Part shown: one piece after another, positions 43,430-54,790 of the stretch
Layout: each line of letters starts with the position of its first letter
How positions within the stretch are numbered: the first letter of the stretch is position 1
Assembly (NCBI GenBank): GCA_905116865.2
Contig: CAJHNH020007723.1
Span: forward strand, 114,501-178,500
Source: Candidula unifasciata
Lineage: Eukaryota > Mollusca > Gastropoda > Stylommatophora > Geomitridae
Reading direction: 5' to 3'
DNA length: 64,000 nucleotides
The notes under the pieces: generated by a model
What the model was told of the DNA's origin: nothing
What the model saw: only the letters and a program-made list of their open reading frames with translations
The model's database searches: none
Program-made: the position numbers and the translations under genes

Positions 43430-44300
43430 GACATTGGCACCTGGGTGTGATGGAATCTGTCCAGAAATGCTCAGAGTGGAGGACATTGAAACGCCAAAAC
43501 TATTGTGTAAGATTTTTCAAGAAATCTGGAACAAAGTATGGGAAGAGGGTACCATCAATAAATTACCAAAGAAATGAGATTTAAGAAACTGTAACAACTG
43601 GAGAGGTATCACATTACTATCAGTAACTAGTAAAATCTTGAGCCGGATAATTCTTTAAAAAATGACTCAAGCACTAAATGATGAAGCAATAGAGGAAGTT
43701 GAAGAATTTATATCTCTTGGAAGTGAAGTTACTCCAGATGGAGATTCTGAAAAAGATGTAACATCAAGAATAAACAAAACAAATCAAGCATATGCCATGC
43801 TTAACAATATATGGAAGTCAAAGGGATTTAGTTTGAAGAAAAAACTCAGAATATACAAGAGCAACATTCTAGGAATACTTACACAACAGTGAATGTTAGA
43901 AAATGGCAGCGGTTATTACACATAAAACTTAAGACTTTTCAAAATAAATGTTTTCTACCAATATTTTGGCCAAACGAGATAACAAATGAAGAACTGAGGA
44001 GGAAAACAGAATGTGCATCACTGGCAAATGTTATCAAAGTAAGACGATGGAGATAGCTTGGACATGTTTGCAAAATGTCTTGTGGCACTCTGGCAAAAAC
44101 AGCTCTCCGGTGGACAGCAGATAAGAGAAGGAGACATGGACGACCTAAGGAAACCTGGAGAAGGACAATAGAACGGGAAATGAAGGAATGTAAACTGACA
44201 TGGGATACCATAAGCAGAAAAGCAGCAGATCGGCAGCAATAGAGATCACTTGTGAATGCCTTATGTGTCAACAGCGACATCAAAAAGATACATAACTCTC
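43430..44300 (+). pseudogene. LINE reverse transcriptase fragment with internal deletion
   Basis: Forward pieces: PEMLRVEDIETPKLLCKIF (43459-43520), NCNNWRGITLLSVTSKILSR (43582-43645), then a jump to EEVEEFISLGSEVTPDGD (43693-43745) and LRIYKSNILGIL, then DDGDSLDMF- and RRHGRPKETWRR-type blocks in other frames up to 44225. The RT catalytic centre between 43645 and 43660 is missing. The WRGITLLS and LGSEVTPDGD blocks identify a LINE. Confidence 0.8.
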
Positions 44301-44371
44301 TAGTGATAGACTTAAAAAGACACCGCGAAATATAACTGGCAGTAAATTGTGCAATGTATAGAACAGTTACT

Positions 44372-44490
44372 TCATTGACAATAGTTACTCAATTGACAAT
44401 ATTCACCTAACTAACAATAGGTACTTAATTGACAATAGTTACTTAATTGACAATAGTTACTTAATTGACAATAGTTACTTAATTGAAACA
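44372..44490. repeat. 18-bp minisatellite
   Basis: About six copies of ttaattgacaatagttac with drift at the left edge. Confidence 0.85.
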
Positions 44491-44924
44491 TAGTATCCAG
44501 TAACATTTTATTTCAAGAACTACTGCCAAACATCATGTTCAACATTATGTGTCGTGCATTATGTCATATGAACTGAGGAGAGGAACAAGTCCATCACTGC
44601 GAATAAGTATTTCGTGTGGTAACTTGAAGGTGCAGCCACTTGGACACTCAGTGCCCATTATTACCATGAACCTTTTACTAAATCAGTAGCAGTGATGAGT
44701 ACTACAGCAGTTGGCAGATCAGGAGTCATTCTTGACTAAAGAAGTTCTTTGTTCGGTACTGTCCTGTCCTTTAGATCATTCTTCAATATCATTCCTTAGA
44801 GACGATTTACTAATCTTGCAATTATTACATCACGCATTGTTATTGTGAATGTATCTTTGTTGGTGTCCAGATTTCACAGCTCTCGTTAGCTAGTGTTGTT
44901 TAATTGTTTTTTTTTTTTTTAAAT

Positions 44925-45230
44925 TGTTTTTTTATTTAGATTCCTATTGATACAGTGTTTTTCTTTTGACTATGATAGTGATCATATCTAGTCTGGGGGC
45001 TAACAACTTCTGAGGAAGTCTGGCCAAGCTGTGCCCAGGAATAGCATGAATTCTGTGGTGCCCATAATTTGAGTTGCTTCATACCTGAAGTGATGCTGGA
45101 TGGTAGTTAGAGCTTCGAAGTATCTCTAGACCAACACGAGCCGCCATCTCAACATTAAGTCACTTCAGAGCGACTATTATCATTAGGGGTACCCCTAATC
45201 CAGATACGTGACATCATCGTCTCGAGAAAC
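44925..45230. repeat. Dispersed repeat R2, copy 2
   Basis: Collinear blocks with 11226-11585, ending in cctaatccagatacgtgacatcatcgtc. The central part differs strongly. Confidence 0.65.
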
Positions 45231-45886
45231 ATCACTAGTTCTAAAATTTTACATTGTACACTGAAACTAGTATTACTGATGGAAGACTAACGCGAGTTAC
45301 GTCGTTGGTCATAGCATTTTCCTGCATCGGTAAAGAAGGATATTGTGAACACATAAATAAGGAATTGAAGGAAATAATAGTGCAAGATAAACCATATAAT
45401 GCTGAAAAATACACCAGAACAATTTTGGTTTATAATTTTAGAAGACAAATTTGGAGATAAAAATCGCTTTTTTATGTATGTTTAGTCTTTTGGCATTATT
45501 TCCTTCATCTGCGGCTGCAGAAAGTTTGTTTTCTCTGCTTCACAAAATTTAAAAAAAGAAAAATTCGCTCTTCTTTGAAGAATTTAGCAAAAAATTCTTC
45601 GATGTGATCAAAGGTATTGTTTCGTGATATTATCGGCAATAATAGGAAGACGTCAAAACAGCTTTCTATCAAACTGAGATGGGAAAAATGGTACAGCAAT
45701 GGTATACTGTACACATAATTTCAGTTCTGATTAAAAAAAATAGAGTAAAGCCGCTTTTTGTAAAATATATGCGAGTGTGTGTGTGCATGTATGTAAGTTT
45801 AGATACATTTTAACCGTTTTTCTGTAGAGTCGACACATTGGTGGCTTTTAGCGTATTTTAGTTACACCCCACCCATCCCTTCCTCT

Positions 45887-45931
<45 letters not shown>

Positions 45932-46095
45932 GTTGATACTATTTCCATGACAGTTTTTGGCAGCGTTGGCTACAAGTCTAGGTGAGCTTATCCTGTCCAG
46001 TCAGTCCAGACGGTTTCTGAGACTTGTCTTTAGTCGAACTCTTATTTAATGTCACACAAAGGCTGCCTGCTGAAGCCAGCATATTACTAAAATAA
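45231..46095. other. Intergenic stretch with a (CA)n run
   Basis: A (CA)n microsatellite lies at 45888-45930. A 68-codon frame at 45254-45460 and following broken frames (KLRWEKWYSNGILYT near 45675) may be transposon debris, but no family was recognised. Confidence 0.45.
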
Positions 46096-46956
46096 TCTAT
46101 ATATATAAAAATCAATGTTTGTGTGTTTGTTTGCTCCCTATAGACTCGGAAACTACTGAACCGATTTAGCTGAAATTTTCAGGATTTGTTTGTTGTGATA
46201 CCGGATTTTGAACTGTCGTGGTTTGAAATTCAACCTGTCACTGTTAGAGATAGGTGACCACAATTTATGCCAAAATATACGCAACTAATATTTATAACTT
46301 TAGTGATTTCTAATTATAGCCACGTTACGTGGGATCGATTTACCGTGCATGCGCAGTAGTGACGCTCTTTTGTCAACATCCGCCCGCAAGGAAAATGGCT
46401 ATCGGTTATCAAGAAATATATAAAAAGGTAAGAGCATTTATTTAAGTAACATTAGTCAGTATGTACATGTTTTTTGTTTAATTTTAAACAAATGTGGACC
46501 ACTTCTTAAATCCCGCAATGATAAATGTATGCACATTATCATTTTTGTTTAATTTTAAACAAATGTGGACCACTTCTTAAATCCCGCAATGATAAATGTA
46601 TACACATTATCATTAACTATTATCGTGCATGTCGTAAGAAACAGACGAGCAACGTGAGGTGAGACTGACTGCAAACCAGTATGTACATGTTTTTTGTTTA
46701 CTTCAAACAAGTGTGCACCACTTCTTAAATCCCGCATTGATAAATATATACACATTATCATTATTCCCCGTGTGGGTTCCGGGGTCCCATTGTGGGGAAG
46801 ACAATACATGTGTGGACCACTCCTTAAATCCCACAATGATAAATGTATGCACATTATCTGTTGGCTTTTTTATATTGTCTTATATACCGCCTTTTCCTAC
46901 TATTTGCTGCCCAGTTTTTATGCATTTCCTCTTGAGTCAAAATAGATTGTTATCTC

Positions 46957-48400
46957 ATGCTCATATTTTCATTTATTTCAGCGATACTTCAAGTCAACTT
47001 TCATCATGAGGATGAACAAGCTACTGATGATCAGCGCTCATCTACACCTAAAACACGCAAGAGGAGGGCATTAATTGCTTCAAAAACAGACGAGCAACGT
47101 AAGGTAAGACTGGAAACCATTCGAGTGCGCACCGCTGAAGCCCGTTCATCTCAATCAGACCAGCAACGGAAATCAAGACTCGAAAACGTTCAAATGCGCA
47201 CTACTTTATCCAGGCGAACACTGCATGTTGATTTGAATCTTGGTGCATTCCCTTACACCAGCAATTATGATTGGTCTTCATCCACTCTCACTTATTGGCA
47301 AAATGGATAAATTGTGCGTACATTGCAGTGCCTTCAAATTTAAGAATGACATGCCGGGTATGTGCTGCGCTGGTGGAAAAGTTAAATGGCCAGTATTACA
47401 TTCACCACCCGAACCATTATCATCATTGGTAGTAGGTGACACAGGCCAGTCGACACATTTCTTGGCAAACATAAGTACATTTGCAAATATGTCAACAAAG
47501 GAGGCGATATGACAGTCTTTGGAGTGGGACATGCAGCTGCATATATCGATGAAATCAAGCAATATCAGCTGGGGCACTACATTAGTAGCAATGAAGCGGT
47601 ATGGCACATTTTCTCATTTCCAATTCATGAATGACATCCAGCAGTTGTTTTTTTTTGGCAGTGCACCTTGACAATGGACAGCGCGTGTACTTCACTACAG
47701 AGAATGCACATGCACGAGCATTGTTACCACCGCCAACCACGTTAACTGATTTTTCTCATTGTGTAGAGATATGTTTGCAAAGACACTGCTTTATTCTCAC
47801 CTGCCAATATACTACACATGGAATGCATCAGCTAAAAAGTTTCAACGTTGCAAGCAAGGTCAAGCGGTTGACGGACATCTTAATTTATATTCTACTGATA
47901 TTTTAGGCCGTGTGTACACTGTTCATCCCAAAAATGCAGATTGCTTTTACTTGCGATTACTTTTAATCAACAAACGGGGACCGGCATCCTTCCAGGCCTT
48001 GAGAACAGTTTATGGTAAAGTATGCGCTACCTACCGTGAAGGTTGCCAAGAATTAAATCTTCTTGAAAATGATGCACATTGGGACCCTTCACTCGCTGAT
48101 GCTTCGAATACTGCTCGACCACAGCAAATACGCACATTATTTGCAATAATATTAACAACTTGCTTCCCATTCATTCCAAAAGAGCTTTGGGAAAAATACA
48201 AAGACTACATGAGTGAAGACATCCTGGCGTGAAACGAAGCATGATCAGGACCTTCAATTAATACCAAATGTATATTATGAGGCATTTGTTTGCATTGAGG
48301 ACATATGTTTGACAATAACTAACAAAGCACTGGTTCAGGTGGGACTGGCTCCACCAGAACAATCTGCAAACAACCTTTTCGATCGTGAGTTGCCATGAAT
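46957..48400 (+). pseudogene. Helitron replicase-helicase, N-terminal and Helitron-like domain part
   Basis: Forward frames carry, in order, KRRALIASKTDEQRKVRLET and SDQQRKSRLENVQMRT (47060-47205), FPYTSNYDW, a KHKYICKYVNKGGDMTVFG block (47465-47525), HYISSNEAVWHIFSFPIHE (47575-47630), VHLDNGQRVYFTTENAHARA (47650-47710), YYTWNASAKKFQR, GRVYTVHPKNADCFYLRLLL (47908-47967), GPASFQALRTVYGKVCATY, and ARPQQIRTLFAI with LWEKYKDYMSEDIL (48115-48230). These are successive conserved stretches of Helitron proteins; the HUH Rep motif itself was not found. At least five frameshifts or stops. Near 48400 the sequence jumps to the helicase C-terminus, so the Walker A/B region is deleted. Confidence 0.87.
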
Positions 48401-48430
48401 CCGAACATCTAAGACAAATTACCAGGCGGT

Positions 48431-48955
48431 GTGACAACGTATAAGTCTATCGATACTGTAATGAATCAGGACGAAATTGTTAATTATCCAACTGAGTTCT
48501 TAAATTCACTTGATTTGCCAGGCATGCCACCCCACATTTTAACCGTGAAAATTGGCGAGCCCATCATTCTTCTCAGAAACATCAATCCGCCACGTCTTTG
48601 CAATGGTACCAGGCTTTCAGTGAAAAGGCTGATGCTCAATATCATCGAAGGTACAATTTTAAATGGGAAATTTAAGGGCGAGAATATACTTTTGCCACGC
48701 ATCCCAATGATTCCAACAGATATGCCATTTGACTTCAGACGCTTGCAGTTTCCGGTGCGACTCGCCTTTGCAATGACCATAAACAAATCACAGGGACAAT
48801 CCCTACAAGTGTGTGGACTACGTTTGGAACATCCATGCTTTTTACATGGGCAGCTATATGTGGCCTGTTCACGCGTCGGAAAACCTTCTAATTTATTTGT
48901 GTACGCACCAGACGGAAGAACAAAGAACATTGTTTACCCAAAAGCACTTCAGTAA
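48431..48955 (+). pseudogene. Helitron Pif1-like helicase C-terminal part
   Basis: A 174-codon open frame reading [58 protein letters not shown] and [17 protein letters not shown]. These are the terminal Pif1/RecD-like helicase motifs (motifs V and VI) as found in Helitrons. Stop at 48953-48955. The ATPase motifs are missing upstream, so no activity is expected. Confidence 0.88.
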
Positions 48956-49327
48956 ACACATTTTTAATGTTAAATTACTGGCACAATGATCCAATATCAT
49001 TACACTTTGTTAAAGCGATTTTCCTTTCAATTCACTTTCTATTGTAGCAACGCGTGCAGGGTTGTTTACAGCAATTAGCAAATGTGCTCATTTCGTAATT
49101 GTGGTGTATTTTTCCTCTTTTCATTGCTTTTCACTAGGGTAATTTTTCCAACTGCTTCGATGAAGGAGAAAGTAGTATGTGAACTGGGGGATGGGTGGTT
49201 ACAATAAACTGTTTACTGAGATAGATTTAAGTTACAGTAACTGCCTTACCCACTCAAAGTTTTATTAGCTGTGGTTTAGCTGTTGCACTGTACATCGCTA
49301 GCGTGAAGCGAAGACACATTTCTATGT

Positions 49328-49690
49328 TCTCTATTTTCCATGTAGCCAAATTACGCCACAGCAACGCGTGGCCGGGTACAGCTAGGAAAAAGCGTTAATG
49401 TTGGTAGCAGAAGTTGGTAGCTACGAGGTTGTCAATTATTTAACTGAGTTCTTTAATTCACTTTATTTGCCAGGCATGCCACCCCATGTTTTAACCTTGA
49501 AAGTCTCTATTTTCCATGTTGCCAAATTACGCCACAGCAACGCGTGGCCGGGTACAGCTAGGAAAAAGCGTTAATGTTGGTAGCAGAAGTTGGTAGCTAC
49601 GAGGTTGTCAATTATCCAATTGAGTTCTTAAATTCGCTTTATTTGCCAGGCATGCCACCCCATGTTTTAACCTTGAAAGTTGGCGTGCCT
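49328..49690 (+). repeat. 176-bp tandem duplication of a Helitron 3' end
   Basis: tctctattttccatgt..gccgggtacagctagg..caggcatgccaccccatgttttaaccttgaaagt starts at 49328 and again at 49504. Each unit contains a complete Helitron 3' hairpin and CTAG, followed by a short piece of helicase coding sequence. Confidence 0.9.
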
Positions 49691-50089
49691 GTTATTCTTC
49701 TCAGAAACATCAATCCGCCACATCTTTGCAGTGGTACCAGGCTTTCAGTGAAAAAGATGGTGCCCAATATCATCGTAAGTACAATTTTACATGAACATTT
49801 AAGGGCCAGGATATACTATTGCAACGCAATTCCAACAGACATGCCATTCAACTTCAGATGCTTGCAGTTTCTGGTGCGACTCACCTTAGCAATGACCATC
49901 AACAAATCACAGGGACAGTCAGAACAATTGTGTGGACTACATTTGGAACATCCATGCTTTTCACACGGACTGCCATATGTGGCCTGTTCAAGCGTCGGAA
50001 AACCAACTGATTTATTCGTGTACGCACCAGGCGGAAAAACTAAGAACAATTACATTTTAAATTGCCTGTTTTTTCCTAAGGATTTGTAA
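49574..50089 (+). pseudogene. Second copy of the Helitron helicase C-terminus
   Basis: Reads [59 protein letters not shown] and CSSVGKPTDLFVYAPGG. It is a diverged paralogue of 48431-48955, so a second Helitron-derived 3' end was joined downstream of the first. The R of the CSR motif is changed to S here. Confidence 0.85.
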
Positions 50090-50485
50090 ACAGCACAATG
50101 ATCCAAAATAAATAAATACAACATATTGTTATATCGACTTTCCTTTCAATTGAATTTCTATTAGAGGCGTAGCAACGCGCGCTTGGTACAGTTTACCATA
50201 ACAATCATTTCGTAATTATTGTGTATTTTTCCTGTTTTCATAGCTTTTCACTTGGGTAATTTTTCCGACTACTTCGATGTACGAAGCAAGATTTCTATTT
50301 TCTTTCTTTTCAATTCAGCCAAACTATGCCACAACAACGCGTGGCCGGGTACAGCTAGTTAAATAAATAAAAACAACATTCACCACAACATTGCTGTATT
50401 TTAAAAAAGACATAAGGTAGAATCTTAAGGCATTTCATGACAGAAACATAATTCTAACACTGTGGACAATTGTGTATACAATTAT

Positions 50486-51613
50486 CTAGCCAGTTTTAGC
50501 AATGAGACATGAGGAAGTGAACAAGGTAAGGAACTCTTTTTTATATCGGAGACTGACTTTATAATAGACAAGCATATTAACTACACAGTTAACTACTCTC
50601 AACCCAAATGCTACATTATAAACTGCTGTATAAGTGTTGAAGTGTTGTGTGTCCACATTAATATCTGGAATGAACACTTTCACACAAGAAATCGTAAACA
50701 AAGGTAAATTACAAGCTAAAAACACCAGAGCCATCAATATTACAACCTTGGTCAGTTTCATCTCTTTGATTGTCATTATCTTTCTTCTCTTATCGGAGCT
50801 TGATGTCAAAGTTGCTGAGTACATTCGATCTGTGTAGTTTTCCGATGCTGCGTGTTCCCGTTTTGCGTATTTTTGTCTGAACTTCTTTGATTTGTTGATC
50901 CCGTGAAGCGTACATCCAGTACTGACTGCAATAACGATCTGAGCTAATACAGGTAAGGCGATCCCGCTGAAGATGTCTATGAAATCTTCAATACCAGATC
51001 TGTTGGCAGACACCCAGAGATCTAATCGGGTATTTTTAGTCTTGGGATTAAACACTAAATGAATTCCTTGAGTTGCCCAGCCCGGAGAGAAGCAGGCGAT
51101 GCCAAGCAAGACAATAATCAAATTGACCAGGATAACTCGAGGTGTGGTAAATATATCTTTGACCCTGAAAGGAATAGTAATACAAATACACCTCTCCACG
51201 GAGAGATAGACGGTGACAAATGTGGTCAGGATGTATAAAACTCCTCTTGTGTAGCTGAAATAAACAAACTGCACTGACATCAAGTTCACAGATTGGAAAG
51301 GGGCAAATTTCTCGATGGTCTTGCATATCTCACAGAGGCAGGCCAGAAAGCAAGTGACCAGATTCCACAAGGATAGCGAAAAAAAGGTGACGTTCACGCT
51401 CTCTGTGATGCCTTGCCTCCAGTAGATAATTACGTCGATCAAACTGGCTGCCACCCCGACTGGAGAAATTAAAGCTCCCACAGCAGTGGAAACATAATTT
51501 AGAAAGATGGACGATATGATTTCTGATACATCAGTTGGTGTTGGAGGGTAGAATGTTCCTTCGCTTGTATTTGGGTTAACTACAATGACTGTGTTATCGC
51601 TGGTTTTATTCAT
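50486..51613 (-). CDS. Rhodopsin-like GPCR, divergent candidate chemosensory receptor
   Basis: The frame is open from 51664, but the start at 51613 (MNKTSDNTVIVV) aligns with the paralogue N-termini and gives 375 codons. Landmarks: AASLIDVIIYWRQG in TM1 (the usual TM1 Asn position reads S/D), SVNVTFFSLSLWNL in TM2, SVERCICITIPFRVKDIF after TM3, SPGWATQGIHLVFN at the TM4 exit, TRLDLWVSANR in loop 2, MTIKEMKLTKVVI entering TM6 and NCVVNMLVYYKVSLRYKKEF in TM7/helix 8. No TM3 or loop-2 cysteine pair. The stop lies about 128 bp beyond the Helitron's right end, so the 3'UTR region may be affected by that insertion. Chemosensory role inferred. Confidence 0.9.
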   Translation of the reverse strand: MNKTSDNTVIVVNPNTSEGTFYPPTPTDVSEIISSIFLNYVSTAVGALISPVGVAASLIDVIIYWRQGITESVNVTFFSLSLWNLVTCFLACLCEICKTIEKFAPFQSVNLMSVQFVYFSYTRGVLYILTTFVTVYLSVERCICITIPFRVKDIFTTPRVILVNLIIVLLGIACFSPGWATQGIHLVFNPKTKNTRLDLWVSANRSGIEDFIDIFSGIALPVLAQIVIAVSTGCTLHGINKSKKFRQKYAKREHAASENYTDRMYSATLTSSSDKRRKIMTIKEMKLTKVVILMALVFLACNLPLFTISCVKVFIPDINVDTQHFNTYTAVYNVAFGLRVVNCVVNMLVYYKVSLRYKKEFLTLFTSSCLIAKTG

Positions 51614-51664
51614 TGTGTTTCCTAATGACCTGTAACTGGAAATATGTCTGCTGTAGATAAACAC

Positions 51665-52930
51665 AGAAACGATTTAATGACATACTAAGCACAAGTGAAG
51701 AACCCTTTGGGGTCATCCGGCAGCTCGCATAGCCAGGAGATCCTAACATCCACACCTGCAATCATCGTATTAGACTCTAGGAACATGCTTTAGAAAAGCG
51801 CAACCTGTATTATACCCTCTGTATCGGTAAAATAACACACATAAATCATACTGTACCTCACTCACCTAGATCTACACACCTAGTCATGCTGGCGTAAAAG
51901 GCAATGCACGAGTGGACCTTGTGGCATGCACAGCACCAACGCATGTGGAAACCACCATGGACAGAGTAGATATCATCAAAGCTGTATAGACTAAAAGTTG
52001 GTTGCGTTTGCCTTACAGGACTTTGCAGAAACGACCTCAGCATTTTGTGGCGGTTGTGGTTTTGCTAGGCAAATTTATGCTCAGTTGTTTGGCATTGCAT
52101 TACTCAGACGTCGACTTTCGATATCATTGACGAAACGAGCGCAAGACTGTCTGCTGCCAAATCGCTTGCACCTGGGCTCGATTATTACTCTCCACATGGA
52201 AATAATCAGTAGAAGCACCATGGAGTGACTGGTCAGTCAGTGGACTGAGAAGTCACGGAAATGCAAAATTGGCAGCTACGTCGATCGTTATAACCTATGA
52301 CAGGGCTATTCAACTAAGTTTACTCGCGGGCCAAAATGTTTAAAATAGGGCTCGTCACGGGCCAGTGACCCGAGCTCATGCACACTACAACTGAGAACAT
52401 TTTCAATGCGAACATTTAATATACTCTAAAAGTGCTATAATTTGTGTGGGCTAGTACTCAGGGGACGGCCTGGAATACACCGAAGAAAAAAAAACAGTAC
52501 TGTTAGAGAGAAAAGGGAACATATCGTTAGCCACCGGCGGTGACGTCACGTCAAGCTGATGACGTCAGCAGCTAGGCCTGTAATACCGACGTCTCGTGCA
52601 AGCTAATTTCTAGAAAACTGCCTGTTAGATAGCAATGATTTTATTGCACGCAGCTTTTGAGGATCCATGACGTCAAGCAAATATTCTTTTAACTAAAGAA
52701 GAATATAGTATATATTTTGTTTTTTCTTCTTTCTTTTTTTAACGATATATATATTTAGTCTGAAACCGTCTGGTTAGACTTTTCGAAAGGTTTACTTTCA
52801 CTAGTTTCAAGAAGTAACGCACACTATCACTGGTTTAACAGGGGTCAGAGAAAACCTACGTAATTTCATGCTCTCCTCGTGCAAAGTAGTACCGTTAGTG
52901 ATCTAACGCCAAAACAAAACGTCGGTCAAG
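51665..52930. other. Intergenic; possible single hAT-type terminus near 52300
   Basis: cagggctattcaactaagtttactcgcgggccaaa at 52300-52334 resembles termini of hAT-derived MITEs with (c)gggccaaa subterminal motifs. No matching inverted end was identified. The rest shows no gene. Confidence 0.35.
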
Positions 52931-53034
52931 GTTGTTTAGTCAAAGGCACATCCAGAAATTAGTGTTGGGTTGCTGTGTCGTATAGCTAGCTTGTAAAAGC
53001 TGACATAGTCATCAATTTCAAAACGAATTTAAGA

Positions 53035-54285
53035 TTGAAATTTGTAGCTAAGCAGAATGTTACTGTTTTACTGTACCGGCACTTACTCCGGGAATCTAAG
53101 AGGGGTCATTTATATTGTTATATTCATGACCAAGAGAAACAAACACGATTGGCGCTTGGTCTGGATAGTGCAGCATTTAACCGTTGGATTAGACAGGACT
53201 CAGAGTACACTCATGTCAAGCAAGGTATAAAAATGAAAGTTAACCACTTGTGTATACGTCATTATACGTGAGATCTTAAAAATGTTAGAGTCAAATCAAC
53301 TTGTTACTTTCCGAAAACTGAAATTAACATTGAAATCACAATGCAGTATTGACATTTCAAAAAAGTAGTCTGTGGAAAATCGTAAAAGCCACTGGGTTCA
53401 CTTTCAGGAAAACTGTGTGTGGAAGGAATATTATTTGTGAAGGGCAACATTTGATTTATAGTCGAAGCAAATACCTGAGGCAGATCTGTGAGCGAGAGAT
53501 GCAAGGCTATGATATTGTTTATTTGGATGAATCCTGGGTTAATGCTCACCATACCTATGCTAAAGAATGGCAATCAGTAAACGGTGAACAGTAAAGGAAC
53601 ATTCCAAGCAGCAAAGGCCAGCGCATTATACTTACTTATGCAGGAATCAGTGAAAAAGGCCTTCTACATTACACTGGGCTTATTTTCCAATCAAAAAGTA
53701 CAGATGGTAGGGACTACCACGCTGAAATGAATGGACGCATTTTCGGGCACCTAATGGATAAAGATCTTTTTCCAACTCTAGACAGACCATCATTCCTAGC
53801 AATGAACAATGCAGCCTATCATAATGCCGTATCAGAGGAAGACAAAGTACCAACGACATCAAATTTAAAAGATCAAGTTAGGAAATGGCTTGCTAAGGAG
53901 AAAGTCAACTTTAACAACAAATATTTGAAGGCAGTGGTTGTTGCAGCTTATGCGGAAAACAGATAAGACAAAGATGTATCACATTGACAAAATCGTTATT
54001 GATTACGGCCAGTCTTCTGTGCGACTCCCTGCACATTATTCACACTTCAACCCGATATGGCTTTTTGGGCTGAAATTTGGTTTGAAATCGTACATTTAAA
54101 ATGTGTGATGATGATGATGTTCTGACACTGAGTCTCTCGAACAAAATTGACATTTATTTCTGGAAAAAGTGTGTTGAGCATGAGCTCCGAGAGGAAGACG
54201 AGTACTAGCACCCAGATGGATTACAATTTGTTCACCCAGTAACAATGATCAACCTTTTGGGATCTTCAGATTCTGAATGATAAAT
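53035..54285 (+). pseudogene. Tc1/IS630-like DDE transposase, degenerate
   Basis: Frames in order: CEREMQGYDIVYLDESWVNA (53490-53545; first catalytic Asp in YLDES), GLLHYTGLIFQSKSTDGRDYHAEM, RPSFLAMNNAAYHNAVSEED (53784-53845), then LPAHYSHFNPIWLF (54024-54065) and a WKKCVEHELREEDEY block at 54160. The usual second Asp of the (M)DNAxYH motif is Asn, and the third acidic position in the xNPIELxW-type motif is lost. With at least three stops, this copy is inactive. Terminal inverted repeats were not identified. Confidence 0.78.
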
Positions 54286-54464
54286 ACCGTATTTTGATGA
54301 GAAGTCGAATAGGTATATCTACAGTTGCAACAAATACATCTCCATGTCTAAATGTGTCGCCCATTATACAATTTTCTGTGCATTTTAGATACACATTGGG
54401 GACTAGTGGTGACTGAAGGGGAATACTTACTCTTGTATAATGGGGACACGTTTACGAATGAACA

Positions 54465-54790
54465 AGGCAGACAGTTTGGCTGTATGTGCACCACTGGGTG
54501 GTGAATTGATACATGACAAGGCAGATGTGGTCAAGGCCCTTTGGGAGCAAGTAACGAAGTCAGAAAAGAAAAAAAAAACAGATTATCAATGCCTGGAAAG
54601 AATGATACATCTTAGTGTAACCAGAGGGTCTGACCATCACTACACTCAGAGGAAAGGTAATATGAAAATATCAGACTGCATCGGGTAGCATTGGTATTGG
54701 AACTCTGCGCTGGCTGGTTAAGATGAGGATGGAGCACATATGAGAGTGCCCTGAGGATTTTCTTGACTCGGCTCAACTCAACTCAGTTGA
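54465..54790 (+). mobile_element. I-like LINE 3' end with (CTCAA)n tail
   Basis: The frame reads MNKADSLAVCAPLGGELIHD then KADVVKALWEQV, the C-terminal stretch of the RNase-H-bearing LINE. The 3' untranslated part (attggtattggaactctgcgctggctg) is the reverse complement of the ends at 29268 and 37085. The tail is ggctcaactcaactcag at 54770-54786. Confidence 0.75.

Larger units (their letters stand above)
46096..50358 (+). mobile_element. Helitron (internally deleted, with extra 3' ends)
   Basis: Begins TCTATATATATAAAAATC after an A (46095). The following ctatagactcggaaactact..accgatttagctgaaatttt is a common Helitron 5' end sequence. It ends CTAG (50355-50358) followed by T (50359), preceded by the GC-rich hairpin aacgcgtggccgggtac. 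Insertion between A and T without target duplication fits rolling-circle Helitrons. The same 3' terminus occurs internally at CTAG 49382-49385 and 49558-49561. Coding content matches Helitron Rep/helicase proteins but is broken. About four copies of a ~72-bp subrepeat (caaatgtggaccacttcttaaatcccgca) lie at 46470-46860. Confidence 0.9.

Noticed and set aside
46396..46440. First Helitron exon with a GT donor (aaaaag/gtaaga)
   Set aside because: The reading phase of the candidate exon does not match the downstream frame at the acceptor near 46981.
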